Shown piece after piece: positions 52,103 through 61,287 of a stretch of 64,000 bases of DNA. Under the pieces are notes generated by a model, which had not been told where the DNA came from, searched no databases, and saw nothing but the letters and a program-made list of their open reading frames with translations. The DNA is from CAWARU01 sp963805795 (GTDB taxonomy: Bacteria; Pseudomonadota; Gammaproteobacteria; UBA6186; Azoamicaceae). Positions within the stretch are counted from its first letter, which is position 1; each line of letters opens with the position of its first letter. The position numbers and the translations under genes are program-made. Location of the stretch: contig CAWDVG010000001.1 in NCBI GenBank assembly GCA_963805795.1, positions 1,674,001 to 1,738,000 of the forward strand, read 5' to 3'.

Positions 52103-52125
52103 AATTTAGGAATTCGCATACTACA
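51035..52125 (+). mobile_element. rve-type insertion sequence, copy 2
   Basis: Same element as copy 1, ending in the shared TTAGGAATTCGCATACTACA at 52106-52125. Similarity to copy 1 begins near 51035. It follows the AbiE toxin gene by about 100 bp. Confidence 0.65.
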
Positions 52126-52152
52126 AATATTTTGGCCTCATCATCACACTGA

Positions 52153-52257
52153 ATCCAAGGGCCAAGCCTTGAGAGTCACACTGGTCAAACCAGTGGCTTA
52201 CCTGTCATTGAGTTATTGGAGAAATTAATTGCGAAGAGTATAGCAACTTTAAAATAG
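52153..52257 (+). pseudogene. 34-codon tail of an unidentified gene
   Basis: An open stretch without a start reads SHTGQTSGLPVIELLEKLIA and ends at TAG 52255, overlapping the 3' end of the convergent ATPase gene by a few bases. It is probably the end of a gene truncated by the adjacent IS. Confidence 0.3.
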
Positions 52258-53706
52258 ATCTTCTAATGTCGCAAAAGAAGCAATCATCTCTTCGCTATAT
52301 AATGTCTTTTTTAAGCCTCCGGATACAATCAATGAATGGAAAATCTGTTTTTTTGTTTTGGTTACTTTGCAATAAATTTGTTCTCTTTTTAATAAAAAAG
52401 CGGCATATTTTTTATCTAAACTAAAGGGAGTTTTGCAATACTTTATTTCGCCAAGATTGATAATATCATCGGGCCTGTCAAAAATTAAATCAATCTGCGC
52501 TCCATCATTGCTTTCGTCTTCTTTAGGATGATGTCGCCAAGAGAAAATCTCAGAACCCTCTGGAATATGTAGGGCACGTTTTAATTTATCCATATGTTTA
52601 AAACATACTGCCTCGAAAGCATAACCTGACCATGCCTTCCAGGCAGCAGTGCTTGACAATTGTTCCCAATATTGATCATTAATTGTTTTCGTAATACGAG
52701 CTTTTGCCCCAGGGGCAATCCAATTCAGGTAAAATAAAGTATATTCATCTATTACTTTGTAGAATGTTCCACGCTCTTTTTGCGAAGGAGTAAAGGAGGT
52801 AATAAAACCTGCCTCTTCTAACTCTTTTAATCTTTCAGTTAAACGACCCCCTTTATACTTAAAATGTTCTTCAATATTTACTCTGCTGAGCCCCTCTCTT
52901 TTGCTAGTAATCAGGGCAATTAGTGCTTCATGTATTTCATGTTTCTTAAACAAAGAAGCAAATAACAGATTAAATTCATCATATAAAGTGCCTTTTTTTT
53001 GGAAACAAGCATTGTTAATATTTTGAATGGCGGATAAACCTTTTTCAACGAAATTCAAGTAAAATGGGATACCTCCAAGGCACATGTAAAGCATCAATAT
53101 TTGTTCATGATTGTAGTGTACATGCTTATATTTCAGATAATCTTTAACTTCAGACAGGTTAAAGGGATTTATCGGTAAACGCAAAGTGACTCTATTATGC
53201 AACCCCCCTGTATCATGTAATATGTTTTCTATAATCCAAGAGGCTGCCGATCCACAAATAATTAATTTTATTCTGCTATCTTCCGTCCAATAGCGATTCC
53301 AGAAGTAATCCAAAGCCTCTAACAAGCCCGACTTTGGCGTCGCCATCCAAGGCACTTCGTCCAAAAATAACACTACTTTTTGTTTACCAGCAAATATGTC
53401 AATCGCATCTTTCAATGCATCAAAAGCTTGATGCCAATTTGAAAATGTAGAAAGTTGTGTTCCTTTACGGTCTTTATAAAAAGTTGTTTCAATTTCCTTT
53501 TTAAAGGCCGCTAACTGTCGTTTTAAGGGCCCTTTATGAATACCTGTTGCCCTAAAAAAAATACCTTTTTTTTCCTTGAAGAACTCCCTAATAAGGTAAG
53601 TTTTCCCCACCCGTCGCCTACCATAAACGGCGACAAAGGCAGCCTCCGGTGAGTCATAAGCCTTTTGTAACTGCTTTTTCTCATATTCTCGGCCTATAAT
53701 TTCCAA
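52249..53706 (-). CDS. Archaeal-type ATPase with DUF234-like C-terminus
   Basis: The 485-residue protein starts MEIIGREYEKKQL with a Walker A AVYGRRRVGKTYLIREFF (about 28-45), a Walker B VVLFLDEVPWM and sensor IICGSAASWI, then a winged helix (NIEEHFKYKGGRLTERLKEL) and a restriction-like C-terminal domain (DGAQIDLIFDRPDDIINLGE with IKYC). This is the archaeal ATPase_2/DUF234 family, frequent in accessory DNA and of unknown role. Its 5' side borders a 39-bp perfect inverted repeat, which may control it. Confidence 0.85.
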   Translation of the reverse strand: MEIIGREYEKKQLQKAYDSPEAAFVAVYGRRRVGKTYLIREFFKEKKGIFFRATGIHKGPLKRQLAAFKKEIETTFYKDRKGTQLSTFSNWHQAFDALKDAIDIFAGKQKVVLFLDEVPWMATPKSGLLEALDYFWNRYWTEDSRIKLIICGSAASWIIENILHDTGGLHNRVTLRLPINPFNLSEVKDYLKYKHVHYNHEQILMLYMCLGGIPFYLNFVEKGLSAIQNINNACFQKKGTLYDEFNLLFASLFKKHEIHEALIALITSKREGLSRVNIEEHFKYKGGRLTERLKELEEAGFITSFTPSQKERGTFYKVIDEYTLFYLNWIAPGAKARITKTINDQYWEQLSSTAAWKAWSGYAFEAVCFKHMDKLKRALHIPEGSEIFSWRHHPKEDESNDGAQIDLIFDRPDDIINLGEIKYCKTPFSLDKKYAAFLLKREQIYCKVTKTKKQIFHSLIVSGGLKKTLYSEEMIASFATLEDLF

Positions 53707-53726
53707 TGTCTAGCTCCTGTCTCAAA

Positions 53727-53818
53727 TAAGGGACACTTATAAATATATTATATCCGTCCCTTATTTGCAAGTTTTTTAGAATAAGGGACGGATATAATAT
53801 ATTTATAAGTGTCCCTTA
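53727..53818. repeat. Perfect 39-bp inverted repeat with a 14-bp loop
   Basis: Arms 53727-53765 and 53780-53818 are exact reverse complements. Each arm also begins with AAGGGAC and ends with GTCCCTT, so the unit has four related boxes. It lies 20 bp upstream of the ATPase start codon and 17 bp outside the IS21 left end. It could be an operator, a replication or recombination site, or a small MITE. Confidence 0.9.
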
Positions 53819-54048
53819 AGGAAAAACTGGCCCATTGTTGAGCGCGCAGTATATTGACCCCTCCAAGGTACAAATCCGTGTTGTAATTTGACCCCACCAA
53901 CCACGCTAAGAATTGAGCACTTTAAGTTACATTCCGCGTTAAGAATTAACCCCTCCTATAAAAAGTTAGTTACTTTAAATTCAGGCGTAAAGTATCCGTT
54001 ATTTTGTACCAATAACGGAGGTTACTTATGTGAAGGAGGCGTATTCCC

Positions 54049-55584
54049 ATGATTGAAATAAATGAAATTTTATATCGTTGGTCTCTAGGAGTTAAGAAAA
54101 AGGCTATAGCAAGGACTTTAAATATCTCTAGAAACACTGTGCGGCAGATAGTGGCAAATGGAATGGCATTAGGTTTAGCAATCGGTGACCCAGTTGACAA
54201 GGTGAATGAGGTAGTTTCTTTATTGCAAAGTGAGAAAATCAAGCAACGGGAACGTCCTAGTGTAATTCAAGAGAATATAAAGCTTTTTCATGAACAGATA
54301 AAAGTTTGGATAGATGATCCGCACATGACAGTTCCCCAAATAATCCGCTTATTTTCTGAACAAAAGGTTATTTTTAAAGAAACAAGCTTAAGAGAATATA
54401 TAAGAAAAAATTTTGAATCGAAGAAAATCAGCACTGTCCATTTAGAAATACCACCAGGTCAAGCTCAAGTTGATTTTGGATATGCGGGATTACAGGCAGA
54501 TCCACAAACTGGAAAACAACGTAAGGCGTATGCATTCATTATGACTTTAGCCTATAGTCGTTATCGATTTGTGTATTTTGTTTTCAATCAAAATACAAAG
54601 ACATGGATCGATTGCCATATCAGAGCATTTCGATTTTTCCAAGGTGTTCCGAAAACTATAATTTTAGATAATTTAAAAGCTGGGATTATGAAACCAGATA
54701 TTTATGATCCAAGAAGTAACCGTTCTTATGGTGAGTTGGAGAGATTTTATAGGTTTATTATAGATCCAGCCAAGGTGCGGATGCCAAGGCACAAAGGGAG
54801 GGTAGAACGCAGTGTTACCATTGTTAGGCAGCAAATCTTAGCGGGTAGAAAATTTAAAAATATAGATGAAATGAATTGTTTTACAGAAGGCTGGTGTCGT
54901 AACATTATTGCTCATCAAATCACCAGAACTACAGGTCAAACTCCATGGGATAGATTTGAAAATGTTGAAAGACAACTTTTAACACCCTTACCAGATGCTG
55001 AATTTGAGCATGCAGACTGGGAAGAAGCTTTAGTCCACAGGGATCATCATATAGTATTCAAAGGTTCATTTTATTCAGTCCCTACCCTGTATATTGGTAA
55101 GACTGTATGGATAAGAGCAGGTTTAAAAACCTTAAAAATATTCTTAAATGAAGACCTTATTAAAACTCATTTGTTATCTACCCGGAAAGGTGAGTGGGTT
55201 TCTGATACTACAGATTATCCTGAACAGGCTCGACAATATATCACGTTTCAGTGTTCAGAATGTTTAGAAGAAGCAAAGCGTTGTGGGGAATCAGTTCATG
55301 AGATTATTTCTAAGATCTTAGAGGCACATTCGCATACTCACCAGAGAAAAGCTCAAGCTATTTTACGATTGGCGAAAAAGTATGGCTCAGAAAGGTTGGA
55401 ATTAGCGTGTAAAAGAGCACTATATTTTGACAACACAGAATATAACAGTATCGTTCGCATTTTAGAACAAGGCTTAGAAGGTGGTACGTTCGGGGAAGAA
55501 CCCGAAATGATACACAGTAAAATTCCTAGTTCTGGAGTCTTTTTAAGAAGCCCTAAAGAATTTTCGCCAGAGGAGTTAGTTTAA
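54049..55584 (+). CDS. istA: IS21 transposase IstA
   Basis: The 511-residue transposase has an N-terminal HTH (AIARTLNISRNTVRQIVAN), a second DNA-binding region, and the DDE integrase core with GQAQVDFGYAG, TIILDNLKAGI and HKGRVERSVTIVRQQIL. The C-terminal Mu-transposase-like domain follows (FKGSFYSVPTLYIGKTVWIR). AAGGAGG precedes the ATG. It acts with IstB, which loads it on target DNA. It is intact. Confidence 0.93.
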   Translation: MIEINEILYRWSLGVKKKAIARTLNISRNTVRQIVANGMALGLAIGDPVDKVNEVVSLLQSEKIKQRERPSVIQENIKLFHEQIKVWIDDPHMTVPQIIRLFSEQKVIFKETSLREYIRKNFESKKISTVHLEIPPGQAQVDFGYAGLQADPQTGKQRKAYAFIMTLAYSRYRFVYFVFNQNTKTWIDCHIRAFRFFQGVPKTIILDNLKAGIMKPDIYDPRSNRSYGELERFYRFIIDPAKVRMPRHKGRVERSVTIVRQQILAGRKFKNIDEMNCFTEGWCRNIIAHQITRTTGQTPWDRFENVERQLLTPLPDAEFEHADWEEALVHRDHHIVFKGSFYSVPTLYIGKTVWIRAGLKTLKIFLNEDLIKTHLLSTRKGEWVSDTTDYPEQARQYITFQCSECLEEAKRCGESVHEIISKILEAHSHTHQRKAQAILRLAKKYGSERLELACKRALYFDNTEYNSIVRILEQGLEGGTFGEEPEMIHSKIPSSGVFLRSPKEFSPEELV

Positions 55585-55585
55585 G

Positions 55586-56347
55586 ATGAATACTGAAATT
55601 TTAGATCCATTAAAAAAATTAAAATTGTTAGGTATGTTAAATACAATTGAATCTCGTTTAGTGCAAGCTAAAAAAAGCAATTTACCCTACGAAGAGTTTT
55701 TAACATTGCTTTTGCAAGATGAATGCCAACGTAGAAACTCCATTGCTTTCAATAACAGGGTCAAAAGGGCTCTTTTTGAAGAAGAAAAAACTTTGGAGGG
55801 ACTAGATTTAGGTCGATATCCTGACAAGATACAAAGACAAATACGTGAGCTAGCCTGTGGACGTTATTTAGAAGAAAAAGAACATATTATTATTTGTGGA
55901 CCAACGGGAACTGGGAAATCACATTTAGCACAAGCATTGGGCCACCATGCATGCCGCGCAGGAAAAAGGGTTAAATTTATGAAAGCAACTTCTCTGTTAC
56001 GATTTATGGGTTCTAGTCGAGCAGATAATTCATGGGAATCAAGATTAGAGAAGCTCTTATTTCCTGATTTACTTATTGTCGATGACTTTGCCCTTAAGGC
56101 ATTGTCTGCCAATCAAGCTGAAGACATGTATGAACTCATCTCTGAACGATATTTAAAAAAAAGCATCATCATTACCAGTAATCGCGCAATAGAAGCATGG
56201 GTTGAATTATTTCCCGATCCGGTAGTAGCAAATGCAGCCTTTGATCGATTATCGCACCGTTCAAATCATTTGACCTTAGAGGGCCAATCTTACAGAAGGG
56301 AACATAGAATTAATAAAGAAAAAGTAACTAAAGCAGACAAATGTTAG
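55586..56347 (+). CDS. istB: IS21 helper ATPase IstB
   Basis: The 253-residue AAA+ protein is related to DnaC: Walker A IICGPTGTGKSHLAQALG (about 98-115), Walker B DLLIVDDFALKAL and the sensor IITSNRAIEAW. It chooses and remodels target DNA for IstA. It begins 1 bp after istA. A 69-bp piece of this gene is also found at 46602-46670. It is intact. Confidence 0.93.
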   Translation: MNTEILDPLKKLKLLGMLNTIESRLVQAKKSNLPYEEFLTLLLQDECQRRNSIAFNNRVKRALFEEEKTLEGLDLGRYPDKIQRQIRELACGRYLEEKEHIIICGPTGTGKSHLAQALGHHACRAGKRVKFMKATSLLRFMGSSRADNSWESRLEKLLFPDLLIVDDFALKALSANQAEDMYELISERYLKKSIIITSNRAIEAWVELFPDPVVANAAFDRLSHRSNHLTLEGQSYRREHRINKEKVTKADKC

Positions 56348-56635
56348 AAGAATAAGAATGTCAGTTCCGCACCGACAATCGCCCCACTCTGCAATACGTC
56401 CTAGAGCGGTGCGTTACAATATTAACTCGTAGAATCATGCTTCTTCAAATCGGCTATTGTCATTGATGTATGAATAGTTTAAATTAAGACAAATAGGGGG
56501 AGAAGGGGGTCAATTCTCAGCGCGGATAAGAGGGTCAATAATAAGCGCGGTCAACAGATTCGTATTTTTTCAAAAGATTTGACCTGACTGGGGGTGTGAG
56601 TAGACCGGCAAGATCGCTCCTGCCAGCCCCTCCTC

Positions 56636-56672
56636 AGACCCGTACGTGCAGAATTCCCGCATACGGTTCCCG
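56636..56672 (-). ncRNA. Group II intron domain V
   Basis: The minus strand reads GGGAACCGTATGCGGGAATT then CTGCACGTACGGGTCT, a short hairpin with the CCGTATGCGG and GCACGTACGG complementarity typical of the catalytic domain V. The AGC/CGU triad position is occupied by a GAAC-type start and is not fully canonical. Confidence 0.65.
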
Positions 56673-56687
56673 ACTACTCGACGAACT

Positions 56688-58058
56688 TTAGGTTCTATTC
56701 AGTACATTGGGAAATATTGATACTATTTTGAATTTCGTAGGAAATTTTAATCTAACTAGCATGTTGATATATGATTCCCACTTCATTCGCTTTCGACCAC
56801 CACGAAGGTTAATCCACCAGAATATTATTCTTTTCGTAACATTCAGAAACGATCTTACTCGTCTTCCGTTATCCGAAATACCATGGTAGTTTACCCATCC
56901 AACCACTACCTTAATCACTCGTTTAATAGTCTTACCTGTTCCTGCATTTCGATTCTTTCTCAGAAATTCTCGTAGTCCATTAAGTTTACGCGTAAAGCGA
57001 TCCGCTCTCGAAGTGTATTTTAACCTCCAGAACTTTTTCGTTTCCGACATACCCCAATAACATGTGAAACCAAGAAATTTATATGTAGCCAATCGATCAC
57101 CTTCATTAGCCGCTTTTAGTGCTGCATTGCACCCAGAGGCTATCACTTGTGATTTATCAGCATGCAGTTTCAGGCCATATTTCCCGAGCCTTTTCGGTAG
57201 CGCTTCATAAAATCGCTCTGCATCCATCTTCCGCTCAAAAGTAAATACCATATCATCAGCGTAGCGCACTAACTCGGCATTTCCTTTTATGTGTGTCTTT
57301 TTGATTTCTTCAAACCAAGTATCCACAACATAATGTAGGTATATGTTAGCTAGAGTGGGTGATATACTCGAACCCTGCTGACAGCCAATCGTATTCTTCT
57401 CAACAGCATCACCTACACTAATTGGGGCCGTAATTAATACTTGCACCAAGTGCAGGAATCTTCTGTCTGTAATTTTCTTCCTTAAACATTCCAACAGTGT
57501 CTTATGAGGGATCGTGTTAAAATATTTCTGAAGATCAATTTCCACAACAGCGCCATTAGAAAAACGATAGGTGGCTGCTTTTAACGCTTTTAGTGCGTCA
57601 TGACAATTACGATTGGGGCGGAAACCATATGAGGTTGACAGAAATATTGGCTCAAATACCTTGCTCAAGATAGTGTTTACAGCAGTCTGTACTAATTTAT
57701 CTTCAAAACAAGTTATTGCTAGTGGCCTCGTACTCCCGTCCTCTTTTTGGATCTCCACGATTCTTGATGGTCGCGGTTTATAGGTGCCTCTGCGAATACG
57801 TTTGATTAGATCTTCGAGATTTTCCTCTAGTCTTTTCCCGTACTTCTCTTTGGTCACCTTATCGATACCAACGGCTTTCTTCCCATCCGCCTGCTGATAT
57901 AGCTCCCTTAGCATATTGATACTAATGACGTGTCCAACGTTGTTGAATACAGTATCAGGTTTCTCAATAGCCAATGTACCTATGCGTTCAATTTTCGTTA
58001 ACCATGTATTTCCGTCTTGTCTGTGTACGGACATTGTTTCACTCTTACGCTCTTTCAA
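56688..58058 (-). CDS. ltrA: Group II intron reverse transcriptase/maturase
   Basis: The 456-residue protein contains the RT fingers and palm motifs (GIDKVTKEKYGKRL, STSYGFRPNRNCHDAL, VVEIDLQKYFNTIPH, GCQQGSSISPTLANIYLHYV, RYADDMVFTF with the YADD active site) and a GIIM maturase domain near the C-terminus. I see no clear HNH endonuclease domain. It allows splicing and retrohoming of its own intron. All RT motifs are intact, so the intron may be active. Confidence 0.92.
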   Translation of the reverse strand: MKERKSETMSVHRQDGNTWLTKIERIGTLAIEKPDTVFNNVGHVISINMLRELYQQADGKKAVGIDKVTKEKYGKRLEENLEDLIKRIRRGTYKPRPSRIVEIQKEDGSTRPLAITCFEDKLVQTAVNTILSKVFEPIFLSTSYGFRPNRNCHDALKALKAATYRFSNGAVVEIDLQKYFNTIPHKTLLECLRKKITDRRFLHLVQVLITAPISVGDAVEKNTIGCQQGSSISPTLANIYLHYVVDTWFEEIKKTHIKGNAELVRYADDMVFTFERKMDAERFYEALPKRLGKYGLKLHADKSQVIASGCNAALKAANEGDRLATYKFLGFTCYWGMSETKKFWRLKYTSRADRFTRKLNGLREFLRKNRNAGTGKTIKRVIKVVVGWVNYHGISDNGRRVRSFLNVTKRIIFWWINLRGGRKRMKWESYINMLVRLKFPTKFKIVSIFPNVLNRT

Positions 58059-58633
58059 TCTGCTAGCCCTTCACTCCCCGGTCTTCTTATTACCGCTTCT
58101 TCGCTACTATGGCTGACTAAGCAGTCCGCTTCCCATTTCGGATCGCTTACCTTGCGAGGGCTTGCGTTTCCAATACTTCTTCCTTGAAGGGTCATACGGA
58201 CTTTTCCCAGGTGATGTCACTTACCTCTACAAACTCGCCAACGTCTTCTACCCCGGATGATTGATACCTTTTGTATAAACCAGAACAACCTCCAGATATC
58301 TATTGTCTGCTGTGTTATCAACCACATCGACTCTCATCAACTTTGCCTTTTCGGGGCTTACGTACCGCGCGCCTTTCGGCTTCGGCTCGAATGTTCCGCT
58401 GTCTACGCTTCATCCCTATTCTATTACTAGGTAGGGCGCAAGACTCGCTACTCGGTGGAGCTGGTTCCTCCTTCCGTCGAGGGACTTTCACCCTCAGGTA
58501 AATGCACCTTAACTGGCGCACTAATAATGGGCATAACTTTTCTCCAAATTTGCCTAAGAATAAACCTATTATAGATCTACTTTTCAAATAAAACATCTAA
58601 AAGCTCATATCAATCTTTCTTTATTTTTTAGGA

Positions 58634-58668
58634 TGGGCTCGCAAAAAACTCGCCCACTTTTTTTTATT
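58634..58668 (+). terminator. Possible plus-strand intrinsic terminator
   Basis: TGGGC and GCCCA flank a loop rich in A, followed by eight T residues. The stem is only five perfect pairs, and no plus-strand gene is known just upstream, so this may be a relic. The surrounding 58522-58786 spacer holds no gene. Confidence 0.3.
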
Positions 58669-58786
58669 TTCGCCCTAAAACCTGGTATTCTATAAGAGAT
58701 TCCAAACAGATCCAAATTACTAAAGCAACCCATTTTCGATCTCTGCACACTGGACTCACAACAGTTAAAGTTATAATTTTTTCATT

Positions 58787-60496
58787 TTATTTTTTTACAG
58801 CTACTGGCAACACTGCTTCCATTTTAACTCTTTTATTAGTTGAACGGTTTTTACTTACATCGGCAGCCACATCATGAGCTGCCGTTGCAGAGCTAGCCGC
58901 TATGAGTTTTTTTTGTACATTAGATTCTTCCGCAAGCTTTCTTTTATGTGTTTGAGCCTCAATAGCACTTCTTAAAGGAGTAAAGCCACTACTTGAAGAA
59001 GAAGCAGTTGTAACTAAAGTTACACCAACATCCAAACTTATTTTCTTAAAATAAGTTGATACTTTATCTCCAAAAAAACTAGGATCTTGCAAAACTTGTA
59101 AAAACTCTTGTTCCCCTGCGCTTACTTTTTTAATTTTCCCATTAAATTCTACCAATAATATGCCCAAAATATCCTTAGCTTCCGATATTGATTTACTTTC
59201 AAAATCTGATTCTATGAACATTTTAAATGCTGGTAATACATGAATTTCCAACGCAATTAAAATATTTTTTATAATTCCTTGTAACGTACTAGAGGGATTT
59301 TTACTTGCGATTGTTTGCAAGAACACTAAATTTTGCTTTAATACTTGCTGGATGTTAAAACTATCAATTGATTCAGGATCGCTTTCATCTGAAGGGCTAT
59401 GTTCCATTGAGGTTCGGCTAGGTTTTAAAGTAGTGTTTAATAAAATTTCAATACATTTTCTACTTTCTAAACCTATACGATATTCTAACGATGTATCATC
59501 AGATTCAACTTGATTGTAACCCTTGGAAAAAATTTGAGGGGATACCCATGCTGTAAAATCCAAGTCGTGATGCCCACGAGTAGTTATTGTTATTTGTAAA
59601 TCATAGGCTTTAAAGACTTCATTTGCCTTTTCAATCATAACATGACAATGTAAACAACAAAGCTTAGAAATACCTATATAAAATACTTGTTTTCCTTTTA
59701 TTTCTTTACGGTTAATCATAGCTACAATCTGAGCCAATATCTGCACTTCCGCATGCACTTTATGGTACTCTTCAGCTTCCTTTTTATTTTTCTTCTTCTT
59801 AGGCCCTGGCTCTATGACTAATATAGTATGTTCTTTTGGCAGTTGATGTTGATCATGGTTTGTATTTTCATTCGAACCTATAGCAGCTACAGAAGAGCTT
59901 GCTGTTGCAGCTGAAGTCGTTGCTATATCTGAAGGTGCAGCTTTTACAAATTTTCCTATTTTTTCGAATGATCTAAACAACCTCCAACAAGTGGCACTCA
60001 TAGAGGCAGCTGCTACAGCATTTTTACCATAATGCTTTACCAAAGTTGGTAGTTCTGTATTTTCTCCATTAAGTAAAACTTCAATTATTTTACTTCCTGA
60101 CAACTCTTTAGGTATACTCAATTTACCAAAATGATTTTTCCCATCGCAAATTTCCTTAAGTATTTGTTCTTCTTCCTCTGATTTAGCCTTTCGGTAATCT
60201 TCGAGGAAAAACTTGGCTAGTTTAGAAATTGATTTATAGCCGATTGTGCCAGGGTTAGTATTTTCATGAAATTCATTTGCAGCAACATATAAAGTCCCAC
60301 TAATATTACATACAACAACGCATTCACTATGGCCAGAAAATAATTTAGCCAGGTGATCCAAAACTCTGGCAGTAGCAGCATCAGCATTTTTTGCGAGTAT
60401 ATCTACTCTAGATCTCTGCTCTTTTTGTTTTTTTTGATCTCTTTCATTTTGCTCTTTTGAAATACTTTTTTTCATTTTGCTTTGTGAAGCTGACAT
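58787..60496 (-). CDS. Protein with a predicted OTT_1508-like deaminase domain
   Basis: The 569-residue protein has a central cytidine-deaminase-fold signature: KVHAEVQILAQI (His248-Ala-Glu250, metal ligand and proton shuttle), then YIGISKLCCLHCHVMIEKAN (Cys281-x2-Cys284 as remaining zinc ligands). The YIGxSKxxCxxC form is what I know from the OTT_1508-like deaminases, predicted to edit nucleic acids or nucleotides and found in intracellular bacteria and eukaryotes. Lys-rich and low-complexity Ser/Ala linkers surround it, and a basic tail resembles a nuclear localisation signal (NKRVKME). I chose ATG 60496 (AGGTGG upstream) over 60565. It follows the 184-residue gene by 10 bp. An effector or toxin role is inferred. 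Confidence 0.7.
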   Translation of the reverse strand: MSASQSKMKKSISKEQNERDQKKQKEQRSRVDILAKNADAATARVLDHLAKLFSGHSECVVVCNISGTLYVAANEFHENTNPGTIGYKSISKLAKFFLEDYRKAKSEEEEQILKEICDGKNHFGKLSIPKELSGSKIIEVLLNGENTELPTLVKHYGKNAVAAASMSATCWRLFRSFEKIGKFVKAAPSDIATTSAATASSSVAAIGSNENTNHDQHQLPKEHTILVIEPGPKKKKNKKEAEEYHKVHAEVQILAQIVAMINRKEIKGKQVFYIGISKLCCLHCHVMIEKANEVFKAYDLQITITTRGHHDLDFTAWVSPQIFSKGYNQVESDDTSLEYRIGLESRKCIEILLNTTLKPSRTSMEHSPSDESDPESIDSFNIQQVLKQNLVFLQTIASKNPSSTLQGIIKNILIALEIHVLPAFKMFIESDFESKSISEAKDILGILLVEFNGKIKKVSAGEQEFLQVLQDPSFFGDKVSTYFKKISLDVGVTLVTTASSSSSGFTPLRSAIEAQTHKRKLAEESNVQKKLIAASSATAAHDVAADVSKNRSTNKRVKMEAVLPVAVKK

Positions 60497-60506
60497 ATAA
60501 AACCAC

Positions 60507-61061
60507 CTAATGATTGGATAACGTTGCAGATTTCGAATCTTTTTCAAGCATTTGCTTAATGACAATTATAAAGTTATTTTTTACACTTTGTGATATTTGA
60601 GAATCCAGTTTCTCAACTTGTTTTTTCACCAATGCACTATCAATCTGTAATAATAAATCAAACTTTGCAATTTGCGTCTGCTTGCTATTATCTTCTGACC
60701 ATCCAAGCTTTTCCATTAGTGTTTCTTTCTTCAAAAAAACTCCAATTAAGTCTTCATTCTGAACAAGTGCATTTTTAATTTCTTCAGAAAAAGTCTTAAA
60801 TAGAAAATTTAATGGTCTACTCGTGGGTGAAAATAAAAGCGCCCAGTATATAAGAGCAGCCCCTTCTATACTGAAAAACTTTACAATATCATTTTTTTCT
60901 AAACCAGATTCTTTCAACTCTTGCATTAAAAGTACTTCTTCATTCTTATCTATTCTACGCTTTAAATGTTTAAACAAATCCTTTGAATTTTTAATTTTGG
61001 GCTTAGTCTGCGATGGAAGATAGGTTTCCACCTTCTCTTTCATTGTTCCCGTTGGTACCAT
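60507..61061 (-). CDS. Hypothetical protein paired with the deaminase-like gene
   Basis: The 184-residue product is mainly alpha-helical and Lys/Glu-rich with no recognised motif. GGGGAG lies upstream of its ATG and its stop is 10 bp before the deaminase-like gene, so the two form a transcription unit. It could be a chaperone, partner or protective protein for the larger product, but nothing in the sequence decides this. No signal peptide or membrane helix is seen. Confidence 0.65.
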   Translation of the reverse strand: MVPTGTMKEKVETYLPSQTKPKIKNSKDLFKHLKRRIDKNEEVLLMQELKESGLEKNDIVKFFSIEGAALIYWALLFSPTSRPLNFLFKTFSEEIKNALVQNEDLIGVFLKKETLMEKLGWSEDNSKQTQIAKFDLLLQIDSALVKKQVEKLDSQISQSVKNNFIIVIKQMLEKDSKSATLSNH

Positions 61062-61287
61062 GACTATACTCCCCTTTAAGTAAATTTATAAAATAAACTC
61101 AGAATTTATTTTTGTGACTTGGCATGACGTCTGTATGATTGTCCTTTTTACGCTTAGTATTGTCAATGAAAAATTAGTCTGTGGGGAGCTGCCCACTAAC
61201 TATATTGAGAACTCAGTCACGCAAAAGTCACGCAGAGCACTTTTAGAAGGATAGCTTAAAACTCTGTAAGTCTTTGATGTACGTATT

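Larger units (their letters stand above)
53836..56555 (+). mobile_element. IS21-family insertion sequence
   Basis: Ends: TGTTGAGCGCGC at 53836 and GCGCGGTCAACA ending at 56555, inverted to each other as in IS21 elements, with further internal TTGACCCC-type repeats on both sides. It contains istA and istB in the usual order 1 bp apart, both intact. No clear target duplication is visible. Confidence 0.88.
56596..58521 (-). mobile_element. Group II intron
   Basis: On the minus strand, 58521 begins GTGCGCCAGTTAAGG, matching the GUGYG consensus of group II intron 5' ends. The 3' end is placed near 56596 (CTACTCAC) after a domain V/VI-like structure. The maturase gene lies between, with about 460 bp of structured leader. 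The intron is inserted 40 bp outside the right end of IS21. The 340-bp region 56348-56687 otherwise contains only the IS21 end and the intron 3' end. Confidence 0.8.

Noticed and set aside
58271..58596. Frames on both strands between the maturase gene and the intron 5' end
   Set aside because: They lie in the structured 5' part of the group II intron RNA and have low-complexity Arg/Ser-rich products.
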